From Eutrigla gurnardus (lineage: Eukaryota > Chordata > Actinopteri > Perciformes > Triglidae), in assembly GCA_963514095.1 (NCBI GenBank), contig OY741272.1:25127230-25191229 (forward strand): a DNA stretch of 64,000 nt, in the 5' to 3' direction. The number at the start of each line of letters is the position of its first letter. Position 1 is the first letter of the stretch. Below are positions 12,931 to 25,460 of the stretch, in pieces. A program made the position numbers and the translations under genes. The notes under the pieces are model-generated. The model did not search any database. It saw nothing but the letters and a program-made list of their open reading frames with translations, and was not told where the DNA came from.

Positions 12931-15900
12931 ATTGGTTTAGAACTTAAGTATTACGCTCAATTTGAATCTGTTCACGTTGAGTAGTTGCTCTACTACTTTT
13001 TAATGCGAAACGACTTTAGCAACGCTTTTGCTGGCGTCGTACGTTATTGCAATCAAAGACACAGTAACCTTCTTTTTATGAGTTACAGCTTTTATGCCAC
13101 AAACTCTAGAGATACAAACACAGGTTGATTGAAAACAAATAAACACAACACACCAGCCAGCCCACAAACAAACTCACACCATCTTTGTACAATTAAGGCA
13201 GATGTTGTACTCTCTGACCATGCGAAGACGCACCGAGAAGCAGAATAACCAATGTAATCACACTGCGTCAGGCCCATTAATCAACTGAGGACACTGTTTC
13301 TTATGTTGCAGAGCAGCAGATGCCTTGGCGAGGCGGCTCTGTGTGGACGGGGCCTCCCTGAGGACCTTAACTGAGCTGATCGACTGCCTGATAGATCACA
13401 GAGAACCACTAGAATCTTAATCAACCAAATGATTGAGATTTAGTTAGCCCCGAACATCTGCACTTTGTCAACTTCCAAAAAAGAAGTGCAAAGCCGACAG
13501 GGTTCACGCAGCTGAATCTTATGGCTCCCACGTATCGGAGCTCCGCGGTTCCAAACCCGGCGGGTTTTCCCTCTTTAATCCTCCTCTCCTATAAAATATG
13601 CACATGTATATTTCCGAAGCACACACCAGGAATTCCATGTAAAATCTGATCTCTGTCACAGAGGCGTGAAAGCCAGCGTTCTTCGTAAAAAATGAGGCGG
13701 GTGGGATGTCCGGGGAGACTTTTCTTTTTTTTTAACGGCGTGAAAGCTTGCACATTATAGTTACTATGGGAACTGGGTCTGTGTGGTTATTCCAGTGGAG
13801 CAGTAATTAGTAAGAAAGAGAAACTAGAGGGAACAGAAACACACACACACATGGAATAAGTGAGCAGCACGGTGCATTTGTGTTCATGTGTTAGAACAAT
13901 CAGGTGGAAGGGTGAACCTATACGGTTCCCACTGTGAGGCTAATTAGGAGTGATGACGGATCGTTGTCGTTTACCCACCACTGTTCATTTGCTGCGTTCA
14001 CATGACTCATCTGATCATCTTGAGCGCTGTCTTCTCTCTCAATAACGCCTGCAAACAGGCCGGTCGAACCTCGGGGAGAAGTGTACGATGACAGGAGAGC
14101 TTATTGCACATCATGCATCTGAAGTCAAGGCAACATCTGTCTGTTGCCGTAGGAAAGGAAATTCATTGCTTTTTTCTCATAGAATGATTTGTAATTTAGC
14201 AGGCCCTAAATCTGACTCATATACTGTAATCCCATATTCAAAATAACCCCACAGGCAGAAGTTCAACTCTCCAGATAATTATTTACCAACGCTACATGCT
14301 CTCTATTTGTGCTGCAAATTGAGGGGTAATGCAAATAAACGAAACAAGGGTTTCCTGGAGGCTGACATCATGGAAGTGCTGCCTGTCTGTGAGGTCCCAG
14401 TGAAGGACCGTCTGAGCGTCCGCGATAAGGAGCATCTGAAAGGCCGGCCATCTGGAACACATGGGGTTTACCTTGGCAGCCATGCTCCACTGATCACCCC
14501 CCTGAAGTAAACATACAGTAGAGTATACGCGAGCCGTAATGAGGCCTTCGCTGCAGCCCGAGGATGGCAGCGTCCACGCCCCTCGTCTTTGTTACGGATG
14601 GCATGGCGAGATAATGAGTCGTCGGAGCTCGCCCCGGGATCGCTTGCATTAAGGTCTCCCATAGTCATGTAGGACAACCACAGCTGTACAGCTCCTTTTA
14701 GGGAAGATCAGCAGATCACCCTTTTGAACACTGCAGAACGCCCGGTGAGCCAAGATGTTTCAGTTAATCACATTAAAGCACAGACGGACTCCTAATGGCA
14801 TTATAATGGCACATTAGGGTGCCAGACAGTACGCTGCAATATGACCTAAAGATATATTGATTTAGTACAACACATTAGGAATGTAGGGCACTAAAACTCC
14901 AAATCTGATTGTGTTTAATGAGAGCAAAACTGAGGAGTAAACGTTGTTTAGCATGAAGTCATGGGATCGACATGGTAGCAAGTGGTCACGGTTACATTGC
15001 AGACTTGTCTGGATGGCATCGATGGACAGGTCACATGGTCTTTTAGAGCAAGTAAAGTAAGGGTCACCCCTATATGGTAGAATAGTTGCTAAAAGGGATA
15101 AACGTTTTTGAAATTACATTTGGGCTCTGGAGAAGTTGTCACTGAGGGAAATGGGACAACTTTTTGCGGTTTGTGCTAAATAGAGAATCCAGCTTTATTC
15201 TGAACCGAAGTGGGACAGAGGGCGGAGGTGCTTTAGTTAGTTTGACCACACAGCAGATGTCAACACAATATAATGACAATAAAAAAATGTCTGTATGCTG
15301 TTTATCCACCGTCTCATTCCATAAAAATGTGTTTAAGACTGAAAATATAGCTGCCAAAGCTAACGAGCTTGCGGTCAGCTAGCAAGGTCGTTAGCTTGTT
15401 AGCTCAGCTTAGATGCTAATGGGACAATATATTCCCACAGTTTATTTAAGACTGCTACTGTTTGTCTGCACACCATGTCTTTCTTGTGCAGCAACTAATG
15501 ATCCAAAAGCGGAGGATATATTCAAGGGGGCGGTGAAAAGCAGCTAGCTAATACGCTACAACGGCGTTCTCCATGTTGGACTCTCTGAACTCTCCGTTCC
15601 ATCAAAGGTCAGTACAGTTGAGTTGAACCGGATTGGGGATTTACTTTTGTTCTTCTTTTGTTGTTCCTGTCAATACAATTTGCTGCAACCAAACCAAAGA
15701 ATGAGCTTTTTAACAAGACTATAGTCTAGATAATGGGAAGTTCAGGGCCCCCTGTTGGAGCCGTCGCCCCCGCGACCGGACACAAAAGTCCTCAGTGTCT
15801 GAGGCAGAGGTGAAACTAAAAGTGCACGACTTCTGCTGCATGTCAGAGCAATCAAGATATGTGCCGAATAAATACAGTTAGAAGTAAAACCCCATCAGCG

Positions 15901-18046
15901 GGTGGAGTTCAGGTGGGCTTCTATAACAGCCGATCCAATCACCTCTAAAAACAATCCACCTCCACATCATGGAAAAAACCTGACAGTTTTGTAATGGGCT
16001 GTCAGCAGAGTCCAGAGGCCGGTTTCTCCTCCTACGAGAGGCACATAGAGTCCCGAGGCACAAATATACAGAACCTGTCATATTCAAATACACAGCACAG
16101 AACCCTGCCCAGCGGGGACGATGTTTCACGCTGCGTTTTTAGTGCGAATGTAAAGTTTTGTGCTGCTATTTACCATTAACTACAATTACTTTGAGCTACA
16201 CATCATACATTCAAGCTGTTTACATACAATAATCAAATGTGCTATTTCTGTTTATCTGAAAAGTGAACTTCAAAGTGTGTACGATTTAAAAAAAAACATC
16301 CAAAATCGTGTCTTCATATTTACTTCAAAGCTCTGGCTGATCGACCCGTGGCTCAACACAAACCTCGCCGAATCAGCAAATACTACAAACAAGATCACAA
16401 GCGCTCGTCATCTCCCAGACTCCTTTGCTCGCTGTCATCGGGAACGTCAACACTGAGTGATCGACCGATTCCACACATCATTAAGGATTACTTACATTCG
16501 CCAGACTCGAGTCAGCACTTTTCCTTCCTGCTGCTGCCAAGGTAAACGGAGTATAGATTTTGGAGCAGAGCTGGACACCGGTGTGAGACACACACACACA
16601 CACACACACAGTAATCACAAAGAGCTGTCAACGCTGGCCGTGCATGCATGAAGCATGTGAGTGTCCAATCAATACTCAGAAGAAAGACCAACAGTGCCGT
16701 CATTTTAAGTGTAAAACAATGCAACCTGTCTGCTAACCTTTCCCCCGCTGCTAATTTGTGTAATCAGGACATCGAACAAGTGGCGTTTTCACCTCAGGAC
16801 GCAACAGATGTCAACTGGATTCAAACCAGCGAGGCTTCTGGTACACAAGCGAGGACCTGGATTCACGCTGGCTGGACTGTGATTCACATTTACTTTTTAA
16901 ACAGGCATCTCATCACTGCATGACTGTCGCTTTAATCGGGCAGCGTGCCAACTTCACCATTCAAACGCAGAATTGTGATTATCTAATCAGTATCTATAAA
17001 AAAAAAAAAAAGGGTTCAGCCATTTAAAATCATAATTACAGATCTCGCTCCAATCAATGTGGGAGTAATGACAGTGTGATATTCTAAAATTATCTCCAAG
17101 CGCGTAAACAGGAGTGATTATTGGAGAGGAGCAAAATGACAGGCGTGTGAGTCTCTATTCTTCACTGTCGAATTATAAACTCTGGTCGTCTGTCCTCTCA
17201 AGTGACAACGCCATCAATCTCCGGTTTGTGTAAATCGATCTCATTCGTCATACGGAGACGGAGCGCAGAATATCAAGAAATTCATTTTGTTAAATCCACG
17301 CATTATATCGGCTAGATGGTCGTCTCTGTTGTGTTCCTTTTCTCTGTTGTCCAGTGAGAAGATGCAGAGGAAGCTGTGGTGTTTTATGAAAACAGATTGA
17401 GGTCCCTCCAGGTCTCGTGGCGTTGCCGCAGCAGCAGCAGCCGGCCGGCCCACATACAGCCCACAATGTATTTTCTTTTTGCATTAACACCTGCCTGCAG
17501 AAGAGAAAGAGAGCTTTTTTGGTGTTTTCTTGTTGCCCATTAACTTTTCTATTAATATGATTCTTTGTATTTCTACCCCAGGGCACGCCAGTGCAGCACC
17601 AGAGGTGATCCTCCATTCATTACTAGGGAAGATTACAATGCTGGTCGGTAGACAGGAGAGCCGGGCTGGACTTCCTCCATCTGGGACAACAACGAAAAAG
17701 CACTTGAATGCATCCAATTAAATCCTTTTATGTCATAACTCACCTTTTGGGAAGTAGTTACCATTATAATGGAACAATACAGATTCAACAGCAATGAAAT
17801 AAAACAGAAAAACAATAATGCTCTTGTGTGCTTCACTGGTAAAACGTAACTGATCTTCAAGCATTTTCATGTTCTGCACGGTTCCGCTCAACGTGAGTGT
17901 AAAGTAGAGTAGGCAACACGAAACGCTGCTGTGGGGAGACGGAAAGTGCCAATTTACTTATTAACGTCTTTAAACTCCAATTAAGGTGTCTAATTATCTG
18001 ATCCTCCTGGAGTAGGATTAATGAAGCTGCTCAGCTCCCATCTGCC

Positions 18047-18047
<1 letters not shown>

Positions 18048-18093
<46 letters not shown>
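18048..18093. repeat. (TG)n microsatellite
   Basis: Uninterrupted GT/TG run of about 46 bases. Confidence 0.95.
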
Positions 18094-18096
<3 letters not shown>

Positions 18097-18794
18097 AAAG
18101 GTTGCTATCAGAGAGACAAAGCCAAGCAGAGGAGAGGTAGAAGTAGCATGCTTCCCCCCCACACACACTCTCTTACATGTGGAAACCATCAACCGAAAAA
18201 TACAAACACACAAACTAAAGAGACATCTTATCATTAGCAGCAAGGCCGACAAGCAAAGCAAGACCTCGGACTGGATCGGCCTTTAAGTGGATCCATGTGG
18301 GCTGAAGTTTTGATAACCAACAACAGGGATGGTAGACGTAGCACACACTGTTATTCAGTGTGGATGGAGCCATGCGGGAATGTTTCTTTTATTTATAAAC
18401 CTGGGCGCCTAAAAAAGACCACACTGCTCACCTGGGTGGAACCAAACATGAAGCTGTCACCCAAAGGTTCACCGAGGTGAATGTTCAAAATGAAGAAAAA
18501 AAATAGTTCAGTGCTCCGATTGTTAAGAGTAGTTTGACATTTCAGGAATTTTTTAGATTCAAGATTTTTGCCTTTATTTGCCACATTCCTATATGACCTC
18601 AATCGTGATCTCAGCTTCCTGTACCAACATGAAGCTGGAGCCACAGTTTGCCTGAGTCTGTCCAAACATTAAAAACAAAAGGAATCCGCCTACAAACACT
18701 TTGAAAGCTCCCAGACTCACTAACTTTTGTTTCATCCGTACACAAACAGAAACATCAGGGGAGTCGCATGCTGGAATGATTTCTTGGCCAGGAA

Positions 18795-19012
18795 AGTGAT
18801 ATTTCTATCGTCTCCACTTACGCAAACAAGATTGTGGATTTTTCTTTGGACACAGGTAGGCTAGCTGTTTCCCCCTGTTTCCAGTCTTTATGCTAAGCTA
18901 AGCTAACTACCTGCTGGCTCTATCTTCATATTTAGCACACAGACATGAGAGATGTCTTGATCTTCTTATCTGACTTTCTGCAAGAAAGCAAGTTCACACA
19001 TTTCCCAAAAAG
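18795..19012 (+). repeat. Dispersed repeat family 2, copy 1
   Basis: Contains ggctagctgtttccccctgt, ccagtctttatgctaagcta, and atctgactttctgcaagaaa, ending near cacatttcccaaaaag. This is a common percomorph repeat that I recognise by its order of motifs. It has no coding capacity. Confidence 0.65.
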
Positions 19013-19491
19013 AAGAGATGCAGCGATTCCGATTTCCAAAAAAAGTTTCAGCTGCTGCTTCAGATTTGTGCCTGTTCTGATTTCATCCTAAGAACTTGAC
19101 AACGAGGCTCCAGAGCAACTTGTTTCCCCATCGTGCCAGAACTGCTCCGAAAACATGTCAACCGTGCAGGAATCAAAGTAAACCAACTTCTAAATATTTC
19201 CTTTACGTTGTCATCTCCACAGATGTTAGCTGCATAAAAAACACAGAATTCATATTATGCATCACAGTGCAACTCAATGCACCCTCGGGTGATGTTAGCT
19301 GTTAGCTCCATTAGCTCAGTTGCCAGCAGGGCTGTGGTCGCTCGCTGTGATGACTCTGCAGCACGCAATGGAATTAATTACAATATAAGTGTCCGATTAA
19401 GTCAGCTGTTCCCAAAGTTTTTTAAAGGTTGTTCCTCTACGGCTTATTTTGGACTCGCAGTTGCTTTATGTCTTCTTCACTTACAGCGATG

Positions 19492-19494
<3 letters not shown>

Positions 19495-19526
<32 letters not shown>
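19495..19526. repeat. (TG)n microsatellite
   Basis: TG run of about 32 bases. Confidence 0.95.
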
Positions 19527-19529
<3 letters not shown>

Positions 19530-21064
19530 ACGTGAAACCATCATGCATGAGTGGCACACATTTCTAAACTGGTGACCGGCAAAAAAAAGAAAATTGGAAA
19601 TATGAGACAGATCAGCTGAGTATACGGGCTCAATTACACAATTCAGATGACTTAAGAGCCTTTGCTGACCTCCAGTGGTTTAACTCCTCACCTGGCTGCA
19701 GTGGTGACTTCAGGTCACGATGACATCACGGGTGGGTGTGGTCAGGAGGGTAAGAGGCTGCTCTTTAAGCCAGTTAAGTTAACTCTGGACAGTAGCTAGC
19801 TGATTTACAAAGACAGTCCATTTAATATAAGTTGACTGCTTTAGGTTCCTGTGGATTGAAGCAGTAACCAAATAAAGATCTTATCATGCACCAGTCCCGC
19901 CGTTATCTCCCTCTCTGTGACGGATCGGACCCTCCCGTGCTGTGGGGGGAACAGAAAACGTCCCTGTTTATCAAGAGACGCGGCGCTGTGGTGTTTCTTG
20001 TTTGCTTCAAGTGACAATTACCATCGAGAATGCTGCCGGCCGGTTGGTAACTTTGTTAGCGGAGGTCTGTGATGTTGGAGTTGAATGATGCTGTAATCCT
20101 GCAACATGGATAAAGTGCTGAGGGAGCAAACATTTATTTTTAGGGGGCAAACGCACGGCAGGGAGCGACATTGTGTCTTCAATCAAAGTCGACGGATTGA
20201 TTTACAGAAAAAAGTACAAGAACAAACAGAGGTTTTTTGGGGGGTGGGGGTGGGATTATGGCTTTAGCGTGAAATCAGTTTGTTCTGGGTTTTTTTTTGT
20301 TTAGAAACCTGCGGTGTGTAATTTGATAGATTTAACTGTGCCAAGCTGGTGGGTCAACCCTGGGAGGGAAGCAGCCGGAGTGCTTTGACTTTGGCTTGTG
20401 AAACTCCTCCGGGCGGCTTGAATGGGGGTCAATGGACCAAACCATTGAAAGAGGAATCAAAAGGACAGAAGTCACCCCTGTTTTGTTGCTGCACTCCGAT
20501 AAAACAGGTAACCCACATAATAATATTACTGCTTTTGTTGTGATGAAAAATCAAGCAAAAAGTACATTTTCATTGTAGACCAGATGTAAGATTACCTTCA
20601 CAATATGAATTGGTCTGCAGCACCTTGTTTAGCAGCTTTGTCACGTCTGAGAGCAAAAAGAAAAAAATGCAACAATTAAATCGCTATGCAATAAAAGAAA
20701 AATTGCATTTTAACAACATAAAATAAAATGAATGGCACATAATGAGTCGGTAAATGGTGCCAGATTAATGGAAAGAAACGAAATGTCATTTCGGGATGCG
20801 TATTTTTCCCCTAATAAAAGCTAATTTATGGTTCAAGCTGGTTTTCTTGCTCTTCTGCCGGATGAATAAAACATTTAATCGTGTAAGTACAGTAGTGGAA
20901 TCGTGAAACTTTGAGAGAAAGATCATCCGACCACAGAGTTTAGGGCGTCGAGTAAGAGCATCTGCATGATTGGACTGAGCAGTAAATTAAATCCATCTAG
21001 AAGGAGACGGGTTTAAACACTTTAAACACTGAGTGATGTCATCGTTTAAGGTGCATGTCTGAGT

Positions 21065-21066
<2 letters not shown>

Positions 21067-21122
<56 letters not shown>
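21067..21122. repeat. (GT)n microsatellite
   Basis: GT run of about 56 bases, uninterrupted. Confidence 0.95.
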
Positions 21123-21124
<2 letters not shown>

Positions 21125-21804
21125 TGGACTGAACCTGCTTTAAGTCCAGGTGGTGGAAGATTTGGCTTCATTGAAACGTCCTTGACAGAGAACAGAAGAC
21201 ATTCCATTATAGTTATTCTCTCAAATAAACACAAAAACACAGTGTGGGTAGAAAGGCTATTACAAGTACATTTACAAGTAAAGGCAGAAGAAATATGTGC
21301 AAATGTGTCTACCAGACACAAAGTGTACATAAGTGAATACCAATACAGAGAAATGGGATATATTAAGTGTGTAATAATAGACATTATTTTGTTCGTCTCT
21401 GTACTATTCAGAGATCCAGCCACTGGGACGCGGTGCAGGAACCAGGCAGTGAGTCTTCCACAGCACAGGGACATGAAAACTCAGGCTAAGCTAAGCTAAC
21501 CATTTTAAATAAACAGATATCTGAACTGGGATTGTAAAAGTAAATGTATGCCAAAGGGGATCTATTTATTGATCTATACAACCCACTATGCAGCGCCTGC
21601 ATTGTTATATTCCTCACAGGATCCCTGTCTTTCAGCCAGAATCAGAGGAGAGAGCAGGTTAACTCAGCATCGCCTCACTAATGACTTCTGTGATCAAAGA
21701 AAGAGCCACATGCCCTTTAAATATTTAACACATGGCGTATAAAGGGAAGGAATGTCCCTTTATGAGGGAAGCCTATTCTCCCTGTCTGACCCTATGGACT
21801 CGAC

Positions 21805-21810
<6 letters not shown>

Positions 21811-21858
<48 letters not shown>
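21811..21858. repeat. (TG)n microsatellite
   Basis: TG run of about 48 bases. A shorter CA run (22019-22039) and a GA run (22053-22073) followed by CTCTCTC lie 160-230 bases downstream. Confidence 0.95.
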
Positions 21859-21859
<1 letters not shown>

Positions 21860-22299
21860 TCTGTCGGTGGGCCGGCAGGTTGGACGGCCACAGTCCTACG
21901 AATCCGTTGTATATGAAAGACCCCCCAAAGCTGTTTCTTCTATCTCATTCAATCTGTTATCTCCAAACAGCATCCATCCTTCATTCCCTGAACTGATTAT
22001 CAAGTCATCTCTCTCACTCACACACACACACACACACACTTATAGTGTCAACCAGAGAGAGAGAGAGAGAGAGATCTGCTCTCTCTCAGTCATAATGCTG
22101 CGAGACAGCCCCCAGTTTTCTAATTTCCTGATGTGAATGCTGATGACTGCCGTGTGCAGAAATACACCGAGGGTTTCAGGGAAAACAACCTTGAAACGAC
22201 ACGCGTGTGTCAGGAAATCACACCGCTTTCTATTATCATCAGGGCCTGGAATTTAAAAAAAAGTTTTACTAGCAGGCGATGGATGTGACTTTGCCAGGT

Positions 22300-22325
22300 A
22301 GGAGGAGGAGGAGGAGGAGGAGGAA
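22300..22325. repeat. (AGG)n microsatellite
   Basis: About eight AGG units followed by a short G run; purine-only on one strand. Confidence 0.9.
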
Positions 22326-22838
22326 GGGGGGGTACACTCTTCAAGATTTAAAGTGGTCTGACTTATATCACCTGGGTACTCCCACCAACGCTATAAACAT
22401 GCATTATTAATGTATCAGACTCATATACAAATGACTAGAACGCTACTTAACATACAATGAATCCTTTCAGACATTTTTATTAAAATAAAATTAAAAAAAT
22501 CCAGCTCGAAACAAGCTTCTGTTCTTTATTATCACCACTATTTACCGTTCACGACTGCTTCATGTCAGCGTAATGAAACAGAGCCTGCCATGAGATCAAG
22601 GCGGCTCCGAGTAAAAAAAAAAGAAAGAAGTGGTGCTTAGTTTTGGTGACATATCACCTGACTGCACGATGAATGTACTACAAGGGGAAGGGCCTAATAA
22701 GGGCAGAGCAGAAGTGCAGGTCTGTCAGGGAAGCAAATGGTGTTATAACCTCCAGCAAAAGCCTCATTTAAAAAAGAAAGGAGATGTGAGAGCTGCTTGG
22801 CTCTTGTTGCCGACTAATAGCAGCAGCTGCAGTTTTAC

Positions 22839-22841
<3 letters not shown>

Positions 22842-22927
<86 letters not shown>
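22842..22927. repeat. (GT)n microsatellite, long
   Basis: Uninterrupted GT run of about 86 bases. Confidence 0.95.
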
Positions 22928-22931
<4 letters not shown>

Positions 22932-23239
22932 GCATGAGGCCGTGTGTGAATACAAACCCATTTAATGTGATATTGTCAAGAACACCATGGAGGTTTTTCG
23001 ACTAGATTTCCCACCGTTCTAATCAGCGTTGTGGACCACAGTCCTGTTGAGCCTTTCGGGGGCAATTAGGGTATTTTCTTCAACTTTCTTGCCTCCCTAA
23101 ATAGAACGAGAGTCAGGCCAGCAGCTCTGAGGCAGCGTGACGTCAGCTCCCTAGCATCTGCATAGTGACGACGCTAAGTGGGTTCGTCTTTGTTTAGCAT
23201 GCTAAGCTCATTAGCACTCTACAATGCAATAGTTGCAAG

Positions 23240-23375
23240 GGTTGCTACCGCTACCTCGCTGCCGATGCAATTAGCTACTAAGATTACTCAGCTAACACTT
23301 AGCTGTAAAGTTTACCTTCAGATTATTGAGCTAATTTTGTCGACAGCTTCGTACCAGCAGCCAGATTGTATTACA
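23240..23375 (+). repeat. Dispersed repeat family 1, copy E (middle fragment)
   Basis: Contains gttgctaccgctacctcgct, tagctgtaaagtttacctt and cgacagcttcgtaccagcag, matching the middle of copies A and D. Both ends are lost. Confidence 0.55.
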
Positions 23376-23654
23376 TATCATATAAAATTGTTGCTTATTA
23401 AACCCGGGTCAATAAAATGTGTATAAAACTACTTTGTTATGACGTATATGTATACAATGCTAAGCCATTAAAATAATAATCGTTGACAGATTCATATATT
23501 TATACATATTTTAATCCTATATTGGCATTTCATCACAATTTCACGTTTAACGAATAAGATTTACATTTGCTTATTATAGGTTGAATTCATGTTTAGGTGT
23601 ATTTTTGGAAATTTTTTAATATTTTGAAGAAAAAAGTTTGGGATGAAATCATTT

Positions 23655-23800
23655 CGGGGACCGCCTCTGAAATTATCTCTGGTCTATGGGGTTCATCCTC
23701 TGGGCACCGTGAATGTCTGTACCATATTTCATGAAATCCAGTCCACGTTTGTTCAGATATTTCAGTCCGGATGAAACTGGTGGAGCGACTCTAGCCCGGA
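23655..23800 (+). repeat. Dispersed repeat family 3, fragment
   Basis: Contains ggggttcatcctctgggcac, gaatgtctgtaccatatttc and gttcagatatttcagtccgg. It corresponds to the complementary strand of the intron 7 copy's family. Confidence 0.65.
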
Positions 23801-25354
23801 AAAATCACATGTTAACAAATTCCTCCAACTTTGCGATGCAGCCTGTCGTGCATAAACAAAATCAATATCCATATTGATTTCTGAGCTGGACTCACCTGTG
23901 TGTATGATGAAAGTCTCCCTAACAAAGTGTGCTGTTTACAGACAGCCTCGGGTACACAGTCGCCCTCCATTAGGTTTCCAGTGAACTCGACTGTTCAAAC
24001 ACACAAGCGGCTCTCAAAAATGGATAAAAAAACAAACTGTGTAAGCACACAAACACACACACGGAGGGCTTGTTTACACACGGGGCCTCCCACGCTCACT
24101 CCACTCCTCCACGGCTGATGAGGCGGAATGTAAATAAATTACAAAGCCATTAACTTCATTTACATCATTTGATCTCACTGCAGTATAGTTGAACATAGTG
24201 TTCGCATTATCAGATTATTAGCGATAGATTTCTGTTTCACGATGCGTTCAGGGCCGAAACGTGATGGTTCTCACGGTAAATGTGATAAAGAAGTTAGATT
24301 ATGAAGCTCATTAGAGTTAAAATGAAAGATACCTGTGAAATAATGTGGAAACGGGTTCCGTCACAGTCTTCAGCTTCATCCCCCCGCTCCGTAATAAAGA
24401 TCCACTTTTAAAAGAATCTCTCTCCCCACAGGGTGAACTGGGAAATCTGTGGAATACATAACACTTTAGATAAAGGCTTTGAGCCGACGGAGACGTGGAC
24501 GTTTCACTCCCTCTGCCGATGAATGTTTCATTCAGCTTGAGTGAATGAAGTATCGCTTCTGAAGCACACGGATGGAGCTTCATCACGAGGTTTATTGCAC
24601 GTTTAGATTCACAGTTGCTCTCCTGACGGATGAGGAAGTTCCAGACCCGGTTTGCTTTCCGACTTAAAGGCCTACCTGCTCCCATGACAAATAGGAAGTC
24701 TTTTAAACCTACTGAGTAGCTATTAGTCGTGCGATCCGACCGTGATGTATTTGTCTTGGTTTTAAATGAATAAAAATGTCATTCTACCTGAATTAAAGCA
24801 GGATCAAATGACTCTATATGCCACCAATATGGGATTTTAAGCTGCAGCTGATTCACTGTGGAGCAGTCACAAGAACAGGCATCCGGCTTTTGGTGCCAAA
24901 ACACAAGTGCCAGAAGGATATGAGGGAAGGGAAGGAAACAAGGAGAGGAAGGGGGGGCATCAATGGACCCAGAAAGAGGAGGGGGGAGGCAGGTGGAGAC
25001 GGTTATAGACCAGAGGATGTAGGGGGAGACAGTGGAGGACCGAGGGGAGACTGGGAGAGGCAGGGAGAGGCTTGGCATTGCCTCTTGTCTACAGTTGTCC
25101 TCACAGTGACCCATTGGAGCCCCGAGTGCTATATTTATCAAGCAGCTGTATGATGATGGAACTAGTCCAAACTAGAAGGTTGATATAAACACTGATACCT
25201 GCTCAGAAGATGCATATTTAAAAGTGATTTTTTGACAATTTGAGGAAGACGTTCCCTCCATGGAGGCGTGAAAGATGGCTGGAAAATATCGATATTTGAC
25301 TCTTAACTCTTCTTTTATTTGACTCTTTTGACTCTTGACATTCTTGCCAATGCA

Positions 25355-25460
25355 GCTGAGGTGGAGTCAGGTAACAGTTTCAGGTTTCTGGGAATCAGCA
25401 TCACAAACAACCTGACATGATCATCACACATCTCCATCCTGGTGGGAAAAGCTCATAGCC
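25355..25460 (+). mobile_element. Decayed LINE reverse-transcriptase fragment
   Basis: Translation from 25358 reads EVESGNSFRFLGISITNNLT, then a TGA, then SSHISILVGKAHS. This matches the FKFLG-x-x-I-x-x-x-L-T-W-x-x-H segment found just after the polymerase core in LINE reverse transcriptases (Rex1/CR1-like). The Trp codon has become a stop. Only about 100 bases are recognisable. Confidence 0.6.

Noticed and set aside
21064..21474. 136-codon minus-strand frame ending in a His/Thr run
   Set aside because: The tail is a translated GT microsatellite and the rest has no recognisable domain. Other CA/TG-containing frames were rejected for the same reason.
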